Assembly (NCBI GenBank): GCA_947259175.1
Contig: CAMYKW010000003.1
Span: 1 to 64,000, forward strand
Source: an uncultured Gammaproteobacteria bacterium
GTDB lineage: Bacteria; Pseudomonadota; Gammaproteobacteria; Arenicellales; JAANXG01
Length of the DNA: 64,000 bases
Direction: 5' to 3'
A program made the translations under genes and the position numbers. The notes under the pieces are model-generated. The model had not been told where the DNA came from and made no database searches. It saw only the letters and a list, made by a program, of their open reading frames with translations. Below are positions 34,965 through 43,908 of this stretch, one piece after another. Every line of letters starts with the position of its first letter. The stretch's first letter is position 1.

Positions 34965-35554
34965 CCAGTAATCTTGTCGGCATTCTTCTCGCTGCGGGAG
35001 CGAGTTCTCGCTTCGGTGGCAACAAACTCCTCCATCCGATGAACACCGGCGTGCCGATCGGAATCGCCGCCGCCCGGCGTCTGGTCGAAGCCATTTTCGA
35101 GGCTGTGGCGGTGGTCAGACCCGAGGATTCTGCGCTACCCCCGCTGCTAGCCGCGGAAGGGCTGTCTATCGTCGTTAATGAACGAGCCACCGAGGGTTTG
35201 GGCGCCAGTGTCGCCTGCGGCGTCCGGGCCCAGCCTCGCGCCCAGGGATGGATCGTCGGATTAGCGGACATGCCATATATACAAGCGGCCACCATTCGAC
35301 TCGTAGCGGACCGCTTACGGAACGGCGCGGCGATCGCCGCCCCGGCATACAACGGTCGACGCGGTCACCCGGTCGGTTTCAGTGCGCGTTTTTTCAGTGA
35401 CCTCACGCAACTGCAGGGCGATCGCGGGGCGCGTGACCTAATCGAGCGGCACGTCGATTCCGTAGAACTGATAGAGGTCAAAGATCGCGGCATCCTCAAG
35501 GATGTCGATTACCGCGATGACAGCGACCAAACGCAAACGCCACACCAAGCCTGA
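34961..35554 (+). CDS. MocA-like molybdenum cofactor cytidylyltransferase
   Basis: 197 residues. The nucleotidyltransferase opening is VGILLAAGASSRFGGNKLLHP, with the lysine in the expected place. GLGASVACGVRA and WIVGLADMPYI (metal-binding Asp) follow, and the C-terminus has GRRGHPVGF and DVDYRDD. Family members attach CMP to the molybdopterin cofactor for xanthine-dehydrogenase-type enzymes. It is coupled to xdhC, completing the maturation pair of the damaged locus. Confidence 0.88.
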   Translation: MTSNLVGILLAAGASSRFGGNKLLHPMNTGVPIGIAAARRLVEAIFEAVAVVRPEDSALPPLLAAEGLSIVVNERATEGLGASVACGVRAQPRAQGWIVGLADMPYIQAATIRLVADRLRNGAAIAAPAYNGRRGHPVGFSARFFSDLTQLQGDRGARDLIERHVDSVELIEVKDRGILKDVDYRDDSDQTQTPHQA

Positions 35555-35585
35555 GTAGTTCGCGGACGTCCCGCCTCAAACCTGG

Positions 35586-35710
35586 GGACGCTCTGAATAA
35601 TCCATCCCTGCACTATCAGAGTTCGATAAAAGAAAAGTGCGAATTTTGGTTTTCCCCACAGTTGAATCAATTGCGTGATTGAACTGTGTCGGTACGTCCA
35701 TGCGCCGGTC
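35586..35710 (-). mobile_element. MITE-like element copy C (long form, degenerate)
   Basis: Read on the minus strand it shares with copy A the core GACGTACCGAC, the CAATCACGCAA segment, and the right end GGGATGGATTATTCAGAGC. A CACAGTT...AACTGTG stem takes the place of the weaker stem in A. The left terminal hairpin is lost and the right terminus is mutated (GGACGCTCTGA). It follows the mocA-like stop. Confidence 0.6.
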
Positions 35711-35971
35711 CGTACCCGGTAACGACGCAGCAACCAATGGTTAAAATGTTTAAACATAGAACCGCCTTGTAGGACACAGCGGCATGACCGTTATAAACTG
35801 TAAATATCCAAGTCTTCTTTGCGGTTACGCGATGCACACAGGCAAGGGCAGTTGGTAGCGGCTCGCAAATCTGAAACCGTTAACGGGCATCCGACCGCGG
35901 GCCGGGGAACGTATCTGCAAATCCGTAAAATTATGCCGTAACGCTTTTCAACGTCTAACAATCAGGTCTCC
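35711..35971. other. intergenic upstream of the response regulator
   Basis: Together with MITE copy C this makes a 417-bp gap. It has a patch of AT-rich sequence (35740-35760, around ATGTTTAAACAT) and no recognisable gene. The promoter of the response regulator should lie in the last 100 bp. Confidence 0.35.
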
Positions 35972-36358
35972 ATGGAACAGCTCAAACGCATACTCTACGT
36001 CGACGATGACCCCAGTATTTGCGAACTCGTTGAACTTTCTTTCGAAATTTCCGGCGACATCGAACTGCGTGTCTGCCAGTCCGGTGAACAGGCACTAAAA
36101 CAAGTCGAATACTTTGACGCACAATTGGTCGTGATCGACGTCAACATGCCGGACATGGATGGTCCTACAACAGTGGCCTCTCTCGGACAAAAGGGTTTCC
36201 GCATACCGGTGATATTTGCCACTGCGGAAACCAGCCCTGAAATCCATCAACAACTGCGGAATATGGGCTCCCTCGATATTCTGGTAAAACCGTTCAATCC
36301 ACTTACGTTACGACAACGCCTAAGCGAAATCTGGAACTCATCCGCCGGCGCCTGCTAG
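35972..36358 (+). CDS. stand-alone response regulator receiver protein
   Basis: 128 residues, a single receiver domain: ILYVDDDPSICEL (acidic pair), phosphoacceptor Asp in LVVIDVNMPDMDG, the Thr/Ala segment IFATAE, and the lysine in LVKPFNP. No output domain, so it acts by protein contact, like CheY or Spo0F types. It is convergent with the CHASE2 histidine kinase, with stops overlapping by 4 bp, so it is the obvious candidate partner. Confidence 0.92.
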   Translation: MEQLKRILYVDDDPSICELVELSFEISGDIELRVCQSGEQALKQVEYFDAQLVVIDVNMPDMDGPTTVASLGQKGFRIPVIFATAETSPEIHQQLRNMGSLDILVKPFNPLTLRQRLSEIWNSSAGAC

Positions 36359-39027
36359 TGAAACAGTTGGGTATGCGGTAAATAGATATGGAAACAACTG
36401 CCCTCCCCCACCTGACTTTCCAGTTCGATGGTCCCGTGATGCCTGTCTATTACTGTCTTCACGAAAGCCAAACCCAGACCGCTCCCAGATTCATGCCTGT
36501 GTTCTTCCCGTTCAATACGTTTGAATCGAGCAAACAACTTGGGACGGTCCTGTTCCGCTATGCCGTATCCCGTATCTTGCACCCAACAGTGCACCTGCGC
36601 ATCAACGATCTCCATTCCTAGCGTTACATCCGCCTTTTGCGGGCTGTATTTCACCGCGTTACTAAGCAGGTTGATAAACGCCCTCTCCAGTAGCGCCGCA
36701 TCACCAGCCATCGCCGCCACTGTCGGTAATTTCTTGGTAAGTCGAATTTGTTTGGCGACGGCCTGAGCCTCAACCGCGTCGCATGCATTTTCCGCCACCT
36801 GTACCAGGTCGACGTCGCTGAATGATGTGGATTCGACACTTTCCGCCCGAGTGAGGTACATGAAATCATCTGCAAGTTGTAGCGTGCGACGTGCATTATG
36901 CTCAATATTCTGAAGATATTTCGGGTCTTCCAGCTTTTCCGGTTTGAGTTTGGCGATATCGATTACCGCCAATATCGAGGCCAGGGGCGTGCGTAAATCG
37001 TGAGACAGGAACGCCGTCAACGCCCTGCGGCGGCGTTCACTTTCTCTTAAGGCGGTGACGTCGGCGAGGTTTACCAGTACTCCACCTATATCGTCTTGCT
37101 CGTAATCGAAGGGGGACACCTGTACCAACAGGTCCTGTCCGCCCGGCGTCCGTGCTGCGACTTGTATTGTCTCACCCTGCAATAGAACACTTTGCAATAC
37201 CTGAGACACGGATTCATCGGAAGTCACCTCCAACCTGTCGAGCAATTCCATTAATGGTTGCTTGAATACTTCTTCCTGGGCCATTGCAAGGTAATCCTTG
37301 GCGCGTGAATTGCCCATCAAAATACGTCCCACCGAATCAGCAACCAATACGCCATGCGCCAACTGCGCCAAAGTATCGGTAATGAATCGGCGCAGGGAAT
37401 GTAGCCGCTCGGTTGCGGCCTGGACCTGTTGGATTCTCGACTGCACAAATTCGACCGGGCTGCGTGGTGTCTTGGATTCAGGGAACTCACAGTTTGCCGC
37501 CAGCGACACTAATAAGCGTTGTTCCCCGGTTGTCGGACGCGCATCGCCATTCCAATGTATTCCCAATCTCCACACCTCGCCTCTGCGATGAAGTGCTGTC
37601 CAAATAGCCGGGAGTTGCACGTTCCATTGACCGACTTGCGGCGGCTGCACGAATACCCGTGGCGGCTCTCCCCAGCTCGCATTCACTCGATCGCTTTCAT
37701 CCATCAGCACACAACCGCCGATGGGCATGATTTGACTGAGAAACTCCACCATTTGACTGACATCGGGAGTTTCATGACGCCGTGTAATCGTCGGTTCCTC
37801 GTGCAGCCTCAACAGCTCTTGATTCAAATAACGCACCGTTTGCACCAGGCGCCGCCAACTCCATAACAGATAACCGGTGGTCACTACCACCAAGGTGACT
37901 GCCGGCGGATACCAGACGCGGAATCCACGCAGCAACCCCGCGCTTACAACCAGCGTCGCCAAGGTGACACCGATCCAAACCACCAGTGACCACCTGGGCA
38001 TGCGCGGATACACCATCATCGGCGCCAGCACCAGTAGCAGGGTTATTAGCACGCGCCACGGCACCGGTAACGGCAAAATCGCCAGTCCACGGCGCAAGGT
38101 GTCGAATTCATTGACCACTATTTCCACCCCCGGCATCGGCTGTCTGTCGCCGGAGACGGGTGTCGGCAGGAGATCACCGAGACCTGCTGCGGTGGCGCCG
38201 ATAAATACGAATTTATCCTTGAACAGGTCTGCAGGCACCCTGTCGCGTAATACATCCGCGTAGGACACCCTGGGAAAATGGCCGGGTGGTCCGGCGTAGG
38301 CCAACCAGACCTGGAAGTCCCTGGTCCAGCTATACGGTGAGGCCTTGGCGGGTATTGGGTTTCTCAAACCGGGCAGCTGTTGCCAGTCGTCAGGGGCGTC
38401 CAATTGCAACATCGCTAGGGCGAAGCTTGGCCAGTGGGGATTACCCAGCCCCGCCCGCAGATAGGCGCTGCGCGCTATCGCATCCCGGTCCAGTTGCCGG
38501 TCAACATGTCCCAGTCCCGCCGCCGCCGACGCCAGCGCCGGAATTGGGAGAAGTTCGACCAGCTGCCCCCCCAGGCGAGTTTGACCGTTTACTATCGGGA
38601 GAACGACTCGGCCATTTTCGGTCACCGCGTCCGCCAAGCGCTGATCTTCCTCAGCGGCGCCGGTATTCGGTTCCGCAAACATGATATCCAGACCCACCAC
38701 CCGCGCGCCGGCGCGAGTGAGCTTTGCTAACAGCTCGGCGTGATTTGACCTCCTCCAGGGCCAACGGCCCAGTTCATCGAGGCTTTGCTCATCAATGGCG
38801 ATGATGACAACGTCCTCGGCGGGCGCTCGTTGCCGGTATTGGATCTGCAGGTCATACGCGACCTGATCCCACTCCCAGAGATAATCCGAAGCATCCAGCA
38901 TCAACGCCAAAGCCACAAGCGCCAGCGACAGGACGAGTTGTTCGTTGGGTCGCCAGCCCTTTATGAACTTGGGAATCACAAAGCGATGGCGACGAACACC
39001 AGCCAGATCAGCAATGGTTTCCACCAT
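36355..39027 (-). CDS. CHASE2-PAS hybrid-type sensor histidine kinase
   Basis: 890 residues. One N-terminal helix (LVLSLALVALALML) precedes a large periplasmic CHASE2 domain (VVIIAIDEQSLDELGRWPWRR, VVGLDIMFAEP). Three helices then return to the cytoplasm. After a linker comes a PAS domain (about 560-670), and a HisKA box FLSHDLRTPLASI. The HATPase domain has N-box NLLSNAVKY, DTGYGI and GSGLGLAFVKTV. The phosphate acceptor is the His in SHDLR. Its start lies 52 bp inside the end of the LysM-FecR gene, so the two are read together. CHASE2 ligands are unknown. Confidence 0.92.
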   Translation of the reverse strand: MVETIADLAGVRRHRFVIPKFIKGWRPNEQLVLSLALVALALMLDASDYLWEWDQVAYDLQIQYRQRAPAEDVVIIAIDEQSLDELGRWPWRRSNHAELLAKLTRAGARVVGLDIMFAEPNTGAAEEDQRLADAVTENGRVVLPIVNGQTRLGGQLVELLPIPALASAAAGLGHVDRQLDRDAIARSAYLRAGLGNPHWPSFALAMLQLDAPDDWQQLPGLRNPIPAKASPYSWTRDFQVWLAYAGPPGHFPRVSYADVLRDRVPADLFKDKFVFIGATAAGLGDLLPTPVSGDRQPMPGVEIVVNEFDTLRRGLAILPLPVPWRVLITLLLVLAPMMVYPRMPRWSLVVWIGVTLATLVVSAGLLRGFRVWYPPAVTLVVVTTGYLLWSWRRLVQTVRYLNQELLRLHEEPTITRRHETPDVSQMVEFLSQIMPIGGCVLMDESDRVNASWGEPPRVFVQPPQVGQWNVQLPAIWTALHRRGEVWRLGIHWNGDARPTTGEQRLLVSLAANCEFPESKTPRSPVEFVQSRIQQVQAATERLHSLRRFITDTLAQLAHGVLVADSVGRILMGNSRAKDYLAMAQEEVFKQPLMELLDRLEVTSDESVSQVLQSVLLQGETIQVAARTPGGQDLLVQVSPFDYEQDDIGGVLVNLADVTALRESERRRRALTAFLSHDLRTPLASILAVIDIAKLKPEKLEDPKYLQNIEHNARRTLQLADDFMYLTRAESVESTSFSDVDLVQVAENACDAVEAQAVAKQIRLTKKLPTVAAMAGDAALLERAFINLLSNAVKYSPQKADVTLGMEIVDAQVHCWVQDTGYGIAEQDRPKLFARFKRIEREEHRHESGSGLGLAFVKTVIDRHHGTIELESQVGEGSCFHIYLPHTQLFH

Positions 39028-40628
39028 GCCGGTCCCGGCACCTCCGCGCTCTGTACCGTACCGTAAGGACCTTGATACCCATCCGGCTCCACAGTGGCGA
39101 CGCGGATGTAGTAACGACCCGGCCCCGGTCGCGGCAACACGTAGGAAGGTTCGCTGATTTTTTGATCGACCAGCAAGTCGCTGAATTCCATGTCTGAGGC
39201 GATCTGAAGATGATAGCTCTGCGCCCCTTCCACCTTCGACCAGCGAATACCCAGTGCCTCGTCGGTGACGTCCGGGGGCGCATGGGTCGGCCCGGGCGGC
39301 GGTAGCTGATAGGTGAACTGCTCGACGTCGCCGTAGGGGCCGAGTTCACCGTGCTCGTCGCGGGTCGCGATCCGCCAGTAATACGTGCCGAGGCTTAACG
39401 GGTCGGGGGGCGAAAAACTCGATTGATCCTTAAGTTCGACGTCGAACAGCGGCGCGCCGAAGTCGTCGCCGGCCGCCAATTGGAAGCGATAACCAGCGGC
39501 TTTCTCCGAGACGGTCCAGCGGAATTGAGGCTGCGATTCCCGGATTATTTTTTGCCGAACAGGTTGCATGGACATCGGTGGTTGCGGTCGTGCGTCCAGC
39601 ACGAATTTATGTACCGCATCCAACCCCTCCAGTCCGACTTCATCAACACCGCGGACCTTTAAATGGTAGTCACCGTCTTCACCCAGGCTGATCCGATCTA
39701 TGTCCGGACCCGGCACGGTACGATCGATACGCAGTGTTTCGAAATTCTTGTTATCGGCAACCTGTACCCGATAGGCGCGCGCACCCTTCAAGTCCGGCCA
39801 ACTGAACTTGATTGACATACGTTCGAAGCGTTCTGCCAGACCCGACACATCGGGTCGCGACAATAACCTGCGCGGCGGCTGCGGCGGTTTGCCTTTTTCC
39901 GCGACAACCCCGAATGTCGCCGGCACGCGGCGCGAGCGGCCTTCTCCCGACACTGCCACCTTCCCAGTCAAGACCTCGGTTCGCGCCACCGACTGATCGC
40001 TGTCAGCGTGCATACGATACACGGTCCCCCGAACCGCGGAGATCGCTGCAGGTGTATGGATCTCGTATCGGCTGGCAGGCCCGGTCGCTGGCGCCACTTC
40101 TGCGTCAACGCGACCGCGCTGCAGCCGCATACGTGTGTCCGCCATCCCGGTATCTCCCCAAGCAGACAGTATGTCGAAAATGACCTCGCTATCGCTGCGA
40201 ATAATGAGCCGGGACCCATCGGCAAAACTAATCGCCACGTTGCCGTCCGGCCCGGTAACCACGGCGTCGCCAACGGTGAGTTGTTGTCCTTTCGCCAGCG
40301 ACTGCGCCTGTTTGTCCTCGCCGATTAACGCCGTCGCGGTGCCGGAAACGCTGACAATCGTGGCGGGCGCCGGTTGAATCTTCAACCAGCGAATCGGAAA
40401 GTGCAATTTGGACCCCGGTTGCAGGTGTTCCGGGTCTTCGACCTGATTTAATTTCTGCAACCGTGGCGTGTATGCCACTCCCCGCTCGAGATATTTCTCA
40501 CTCAAGTCCCACAAGGTGTCACCGGGCCGAACCGTATACAGGTAGTTTTCCGCGCAGACGGGAAAGGCGACAAAAAGCGCCAGAATCGATGCGACAACAA
40601 CGTTGTGTATTTTTGACACGCCCCTCAT
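38976..40628 (-). CDS. LysM-FecR periplasmic protein with Ig-like repeats
   Basis: 550 residues. Signal peptide, then a LysM peptidoglycan-binding domain (YTVRPGDTLWDLSEKYL) and a FecR domain (GDAVVTGPDGNVAISFADGSRLIIRSDSEV, AISAVRGTVYRM). Three fibronectin/Ig-like repeats with the recurring FSWPDLKGARAYRVQVA / FRWTVSEKAAGYRFQLA / IRWSKVEGAQSYHLQIA pattern follow, and a C-terminal hydrophobic anchor (WWKPLLIWLVFVAIAL). ATG at 40628 has GGGAGAAAG ahead. LysM-FecR proteins commonly pair with CHASE2 sensors. This one probably presents a wall-related signal to the kinase. Confidence 0.88.
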   Translation of the reverse strand: MRGVSKIHNVVVASILALFVAFPVCAENYLYTVRPGDTLWDLSEKYLERGVAYTPRLQKLNQVEDPEHLQPGSKLHFPIRWLKIQPAPATIVSVSGTATALIGEDKQAQSLAKGQQLTVGDAVVTGPDGNVAISFADGSRLIIRSDSEVIFDILSAWGDTGMADTRMRLQRGRVDAEVAPATGPASRYEIHTPAAISAVRGTVYRMHADSDQSVARTEVLTGKVAVSGEGRSRRVPATFGVVAEKGKPPQPPRRLLSRPDVSGLAERFERMSIKFSWPDLKGARAYRVQVADNKNFETLRIDRTVPGPDIDRISLGEDGDYHLKVRGVDEVGLEGLDAVHKFVLDARPQPPMSMQPVRQKIIRESQPQFRWTVSEKAAGYRFQLAAGDDFGAPLFDVELKDQSSFSPPDPLSLGTYYWRIATRDEHGELGPYGDVEQFTYQLPPPGPTHAPPDVTDEALGIRWSKVEGAQSYHLQIASDMEFSDLLVDQKISEPSYVLPRPGPGRYYIRVATVEPDGYQGPYGTVQSAEVPGPAWWKPLLIWLVFVAIAL

Positions 40629-41093
40629 ACGTCTTTCTCCCAAAGATAATACGATCGATACCAGGAATTACTTTTCGACTCATGACCTATGCTTTTACCG
40701 CTTGATTTTAACGAATTCCTGGATCATATACCTCCGGCTGGACACCCCAATCGTGCCCGAACCACCCCATTGCAGTTTATAAAGGTTCTAAAATAACAAT
40801 AATTTACATCTGAAACGGCGAATACGAATTAGGGAACCTCTGATTAATTTAGACGTTCCGCCGGTACATGGACGTACCGAGCTCCGAAACTTCAGGGATG
40901 AATTATTCAGAGCTTCCTTAGATATTTCGAAAGCCGGCGCGACGTTCGAAATGCCGACGGCTCGCTTCGATCCGTCGCGTTGGACCACACCCGCGCGAGC
41001 TAGCGTCGCCGGCGAGCGCGTATCGCGCCCAGCTACAAATCTCGTAGCGGTCTCGCAACCCACGGCCTGACGACACTTGTTTTGCGACTTGTG
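40629..41093. other. intergenic stretch holding a MITE copy
   Basis: Between the LysM-FecR start and the dodecin promoter. It contains MITE copy D (40833-40917). The 40920-41080 part is GC-rich and could be a decayed gene end, but no family was recognised. Confidence 0.35.
40833..40917 (+). mobile_element. MITE-like element copy D (short form, 85 bp)
   Basis: Ends GGAACCTCTGA and TCAGAGCTTCC are near-perfect inverted repeats, and the flanking TTAG (40829-40832 and 40918-40921) is duplicated exactly. Contains GGTAC-N6-GTACC. The left hairpin is weakened (GATTAATTTAGACG in the loop). This copy and copy F give the clearest target duplications of the family. Confidence 0.8.
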
Positions 41094-41121
41094 TTTGCAT
41101 CCCGGCTTGCTTTCGTAGAAT
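41094..41121 (+). promoter_or_regulatory. candidate sigma70 promoter of dodecin
   Basis: TTTGCA (41094-41099), 16-bp spacer, TAGAAT (41116-41121), with a start expected near 41128 and a leader of about 50 bases to the dodecin ATG. Read by eye only. Confidence 0.4.
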
Positions 41122-41176
41122 TAATGCCCGACGATTGCGCGAAGCGGCGATTACCCTCAACAAGAGGAACTTACGT

Positions 41177-41386
41177 ATGGCAGAGCATGTTTACAAAAAA
41201 CTGGAACTCACCGGTTCTTCAACGACCGGCATCGAGGATGCGGTCAGTAATGCCGTCTCCAAGGCGGCAAAGACGATCCACAGCCTGCGCTGGTTCGAGG
41301 TGACCGAGATCCGCGGCGGTATCGAGGACGGGACCATAGCCCATTGGCAGGTGTCGTTGAAAGTCGGTTTCACCCTCGACGATTAG
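41177..41386 (+). CDS. dodecin, flavin-binding storage protein
   Basis: 69 residues beginning [15 protein letters not shown]. The family pattern is complete: SIEDAV-like segment [25 protein letters not shown], then [22 protein letters not shown]. The Trp in LRWFEV and the Gln in HWQVSLKV are the flavin-stacking and contact residues of bacterial dodecins. It forms a hollow dodecamer that binds FMN or riboflavin. AGAGGA precedes the ATG at 41177. The earlier in-frame ATG is rejected. Confidence 0.95.
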   Translation: MAEHVYKKLELTGSSTTGIEDAVSNAVSKAAKTIHSLRWFEVTEIRGGIEDGTIAHWQVSLKVGFTLDD

Positions 41387-41522
41387 GCCTCGCCGCGGTC
41401 GTCGCACCCAGCGGCGGCGGATACGCGTAACGTCCCGCGCAGTGCGCCGGGCGGCTGCAACAACCACCACCCGCCGTCGCCCATCAACCCGGTGCTCGTG
41501 GCCCGATGCGTTGCGGCGGCTC

Positions 41523-41558
41523 TTGCAAAATAACTTTCTACATATTAGAATATTCTAA
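41523..41558 (+). promoter_or_regulatory. promoter with a 14-bp palindromic operator over its -10 box
   Basis: -35 TTGCAA (41523-41528), exactly 17 bp, -10 TAGAAT (41546-41551). The -10 lies inside the perfect palindrome TTAGAATATTCTAA (41545-41558), 14 bp ahead of the bacteriohemerythrin start. A dimeric repressor on the palindrome would block RNA polymerase. The AT-rich form is compatible with small winged-helix (ArsR-like) or Rrf2-like redox regulators. Which one cannot be decided here. Confidence 0.6.
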
Positions 41559-41572
41559 AATACCTATGGGAT

Positions 41573-41983
41573 ATGGCTATGACGCTGATCGAATGGCGTG
41601 AGGAATTGCAGGTTGGCATCCCCGAGGTTGACGACGACCACCGCGCGCTCGTTGAGCTCATCAATCGGCTGTATGCGCAGCTCCAGACAGGGGAATCCTC
41701 GGCCACAATTGTGGATTTTCTCGGGGAGTTGTATGCCAGCGTGGCCAAGCACTTCGCCAGCGAAGAACAAATCATGCAATCCCACGGATACGCGTCCTAC
41801 CGGGAGCACGCCGCCGAACACAAGCGTCTACTCGACGAAATCTGCGCCATGATTGACGACTATCAAGATGGTGTGCTCAACGATGACCACCAGATGGCGG
41901 AGCGCCTCGATGACTGGTTTTGCACCCATTTTAGAACCCAGGACGTGCGTCTACATGAATTATCCAAAACGAACATGATGTAA
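41573..41983 (+). CDS. bacteriohemerythrin
   Basis: 136 residues. All di-iron ligands are present in order: H23 (EVDDDHRAL), H60 and E64 (KHFASEE), H79 and H83 (YREHAAEHKR), H119 and D124 (THFRTQDVR). It binds O2 reversibly between two irons and may supply oxygen to enzymes, or buffer or sense it. Single domain, no signal peptide. Start at 41573 with GGGA ahead, or the ATG two codons later. A strong promoter with a palindromic operator lies immediately upstream. Confidence 0.93.
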   Translation: MAMTLIEWREELQVGIPEVDDDHRALVELINRLYAQLQTGESSATIVDFLGELYASVAKHFASEEQIMQSHGYASYREHAAEHKRLLDEICAMIDDYQDGVLNDDHQMAERLDDWFCTHFRTQDVRLHELSKTNMM

Positions 41984-42150
41984 CGACAGATCGGACCAAG
42001 CCTGGACAAGACAATTGGTAACCGGCTCGACGAAATGGACACAATGAACACTCGTCGGGTTTACCAGTTCCGATGCCAAACCTCCGATCCAAAGTAACCT
42101 TAGCTGGAACTCCGAAAGACAACCGCCAATCCCATCATGAGGGCAGTCGT

Positions 42151-42792
42151 GTGATCTCAAAATCAGAACCCACCGATAAACACGCTTCTTTCCAGCGGTC
42201 GCCGCGCCTCACGTGGATCGCGGCCGCGTCTGTTGCGCTTACTGTTGCCGCTTTGATTTCGGGCCTGGGCACGTCGACCGTGAAGGAGCAACGCATCGCC
42301 TCAGGATCGACCGCGCCTGAATTGCTTAACGTTTCCGAGACACAGAACGCATCTTACATCGGCGGTGTAGCCAAACTGGAGAATGTTAGCGAACCGGACA
42401 ATGCGACTACCGAGCAGCGGACAGCGGTACAAAACTCAGCTTCGGAAGCGGAACAATTGCGGACCAGTCGATTATTGCATGATGCAGATCGGATATCCCC
42501 GGCATTCAAGATCATCGGGCCAAATACCAAGAGTGTGGTTGAGTTGTGCCGGTTCTTTGATTCCGTTGGTTGGAATGATGTTATTGATGGAATGACGATG
42601 AAATCCTGCCCCGATGGCTATGAGTTCTTCTGTCAGGCACGAGGCGTTCTTCTCGAGTTGTATGAGAAATCCGGGGGCGACGTGCGTCTCGTCGCAGAGC
42701 TGGCGAGGAATATGGACTTCCGGGAACATATCTATCAACTTGCATCCGCCGCTGACCTGTACCCTACGCAATATCAGTCGGTCTCCGACTAA
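42151..42792 (+). CDS. membrane-anchored protein of unknown function
   Basis: About 213 residues from the GTG at 42151, which has GAGGG six bases ahead. An ATG at 42073 would add 26 polar residues. One hydrophobic segment (WIAAASVALTVAALISGLG) after a basic stretch suggests a type II anchor. Beyond it are a low-complexity Ser/Thr/Asn linker and a small folded part with four cysteines (VELCRFF, KSCPDGYEFFCQARG). Not recognised. It is followed on the same strand by two secreted proteins. Confidence 0.6.
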   Translation: MISKSEPTDKHASFQRSPRLTWIAAASVALTVAALISGLGTSTVKEQRIASGSTAPELLNVSETQNASYIGGVAKLENVSEPDNATTEQRTAVQNSASEAEQLRTSRLLHDADRISPAFKIIGPNTKSVVELCRFFDSVGWNDVIDGMTMKSCPDGYEFFCQARGVLLELYEKSGGDVRLVAELARNMDFREHIYQLASAADLYPTQYQSVSD

Positions 42793-42847
42793 TCTGAAAT
42801 CTCGCCTTGTATATCGTACCGCCTGAAGTTGAGCTAATGAGGCATCG

Positions 42848-43870
42848 ATGATCGAGCACGGAAAAATTACCAAACGAATTGTCGTTGTGTTTGCGAGTCT
42901 CGTTTTGTTCGGTCTTGGTACTGCAGCGAGTTATGGCCAACCGAAAACTCGTGTAACCATCAATCAAGACACAACCAATACGAAACAACAATTCATTACA
43001 TCCGCGGACGTCCTCGCGCGCGTCGAGCTGCTGAGAGATGAACTAGATCTAATTCGCAGGATTATGGGTAGCCCACCGCCGTTCCGTTTGGAAATCAGCG
43101 TTCGCGGCGCGGCGCCTCGAGAGACTTATTTTCACGCCTACACGCTATCGGATAAGGCCCACCGATTGGCGTTTGAATTCACCGGACGCCCCGAGCGGCC
43201 ATTGGGTATTCTGCTAAGCGCGGAGACCACTCCGGTTAACGTATATGCGGTGGTCAGCGAGGCATTGGAGAGCATTTACCAAGTCAAGGAGTCCTTGGCG
43301 ATCAAGAAAAGCGCCAGGGAGAATCCGTTCGACGCGAGCACCAGTTCGAGCCAGGTACTGGACGCAATCATCCAGGCCAATCGTGAATTGAACAATATAC
43401 TGTATCAACAATACTCGCCGCTGGATGTCTATGAACAGGTTTCTCTGTCGATCAATTTCGCAACACGGCTGCTCGAGGAATTCCCCGGTCGCACACCCCT
43501 ACCGAAGGCGCCGGCACATCAACCCGCTAAGACACCCGCCGACGTATTTGGTCAACTGGTCCAGCTGTTCAGCGATATAAACGAGATTGCACGCGTCTCC
43601 GGAGAATCCACGCTTGACCTAACGGTCAGATCCACGACACCGGATTTCATTACGCCAAGCGACGTCCATGACATCGCGAAGATGGTACTAGCCGAATTGG
43701 CGTACTTTTACAGCTTACTACAGGATCCGAAGCCAGTGGACGAACCCAAGTATCCTCGCGATCGGGTGCTCCCGTCACACGTCTACCAGCAGGTCGGTAT
43801 CCTCAAGGCTCAGCTGACGCAGTTAAAAGCAGCCGCAGGCAAACAACCGAATTGGTTAAAGGGAAAGTGA
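42848..43870 (+). CDS. secreted protein with seven helical repeats, unknown function
   Basis: 340 residues. Signal peptide (IVVVFASLVLFGLGTAASYG). The rest contains about seven degenerate repeats of a helix opening (S/T)P-x-(D/N)-V-(Y/F/H): SADVLARVELLRDELDLI, TPVNVYAVVSEALESIY, SSSQVLDAIIQANRELN, SPLDVYEQVSLSINFAT, TPADVFGQLVQLFSDIN, TPSDVHDIAKMVLAELA and LPSHVYQQVGILKAQL. Each would give one amphipathic helix. This looks like a periplasmic helical scaffold. ATG at 42848 with TGAGG ahead. Family not known to me. Confidence 0.7.
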   Translation: MIEHGKITKRIVVVFASLVLFGLGTAASYGQPKTRVTINQDTTNTKQQFITSADVLARVELLRDELDLIRRIMGSPPPFRLEISVRGAAPRETYFHAYTLSDKAHRLAFEFTGRPERPLGILLSAETTPVNVYAVVSEALESIYQVKESLAIKKSARENPFDASTSSSQVLDAIIQANRELNNILYQQYSPLDVYEQVSLSINFATRLLEEFPGRTPLPKAPAHQPAKTPADVFGQLVQLFSDINEIARVSGESTLDLTVRSTTPDFITPSDVHDIAKMVLAELAYFYSLLQDPKPVDEPKYPRDRVLPSHVYQQVGILKAQLTQLKAAAGKQPNWLKGK

Positions 43871-43908
43871 GTATTGTCTTAAAGTGACGACGTTGAAGGA
43901 GACGTCAC

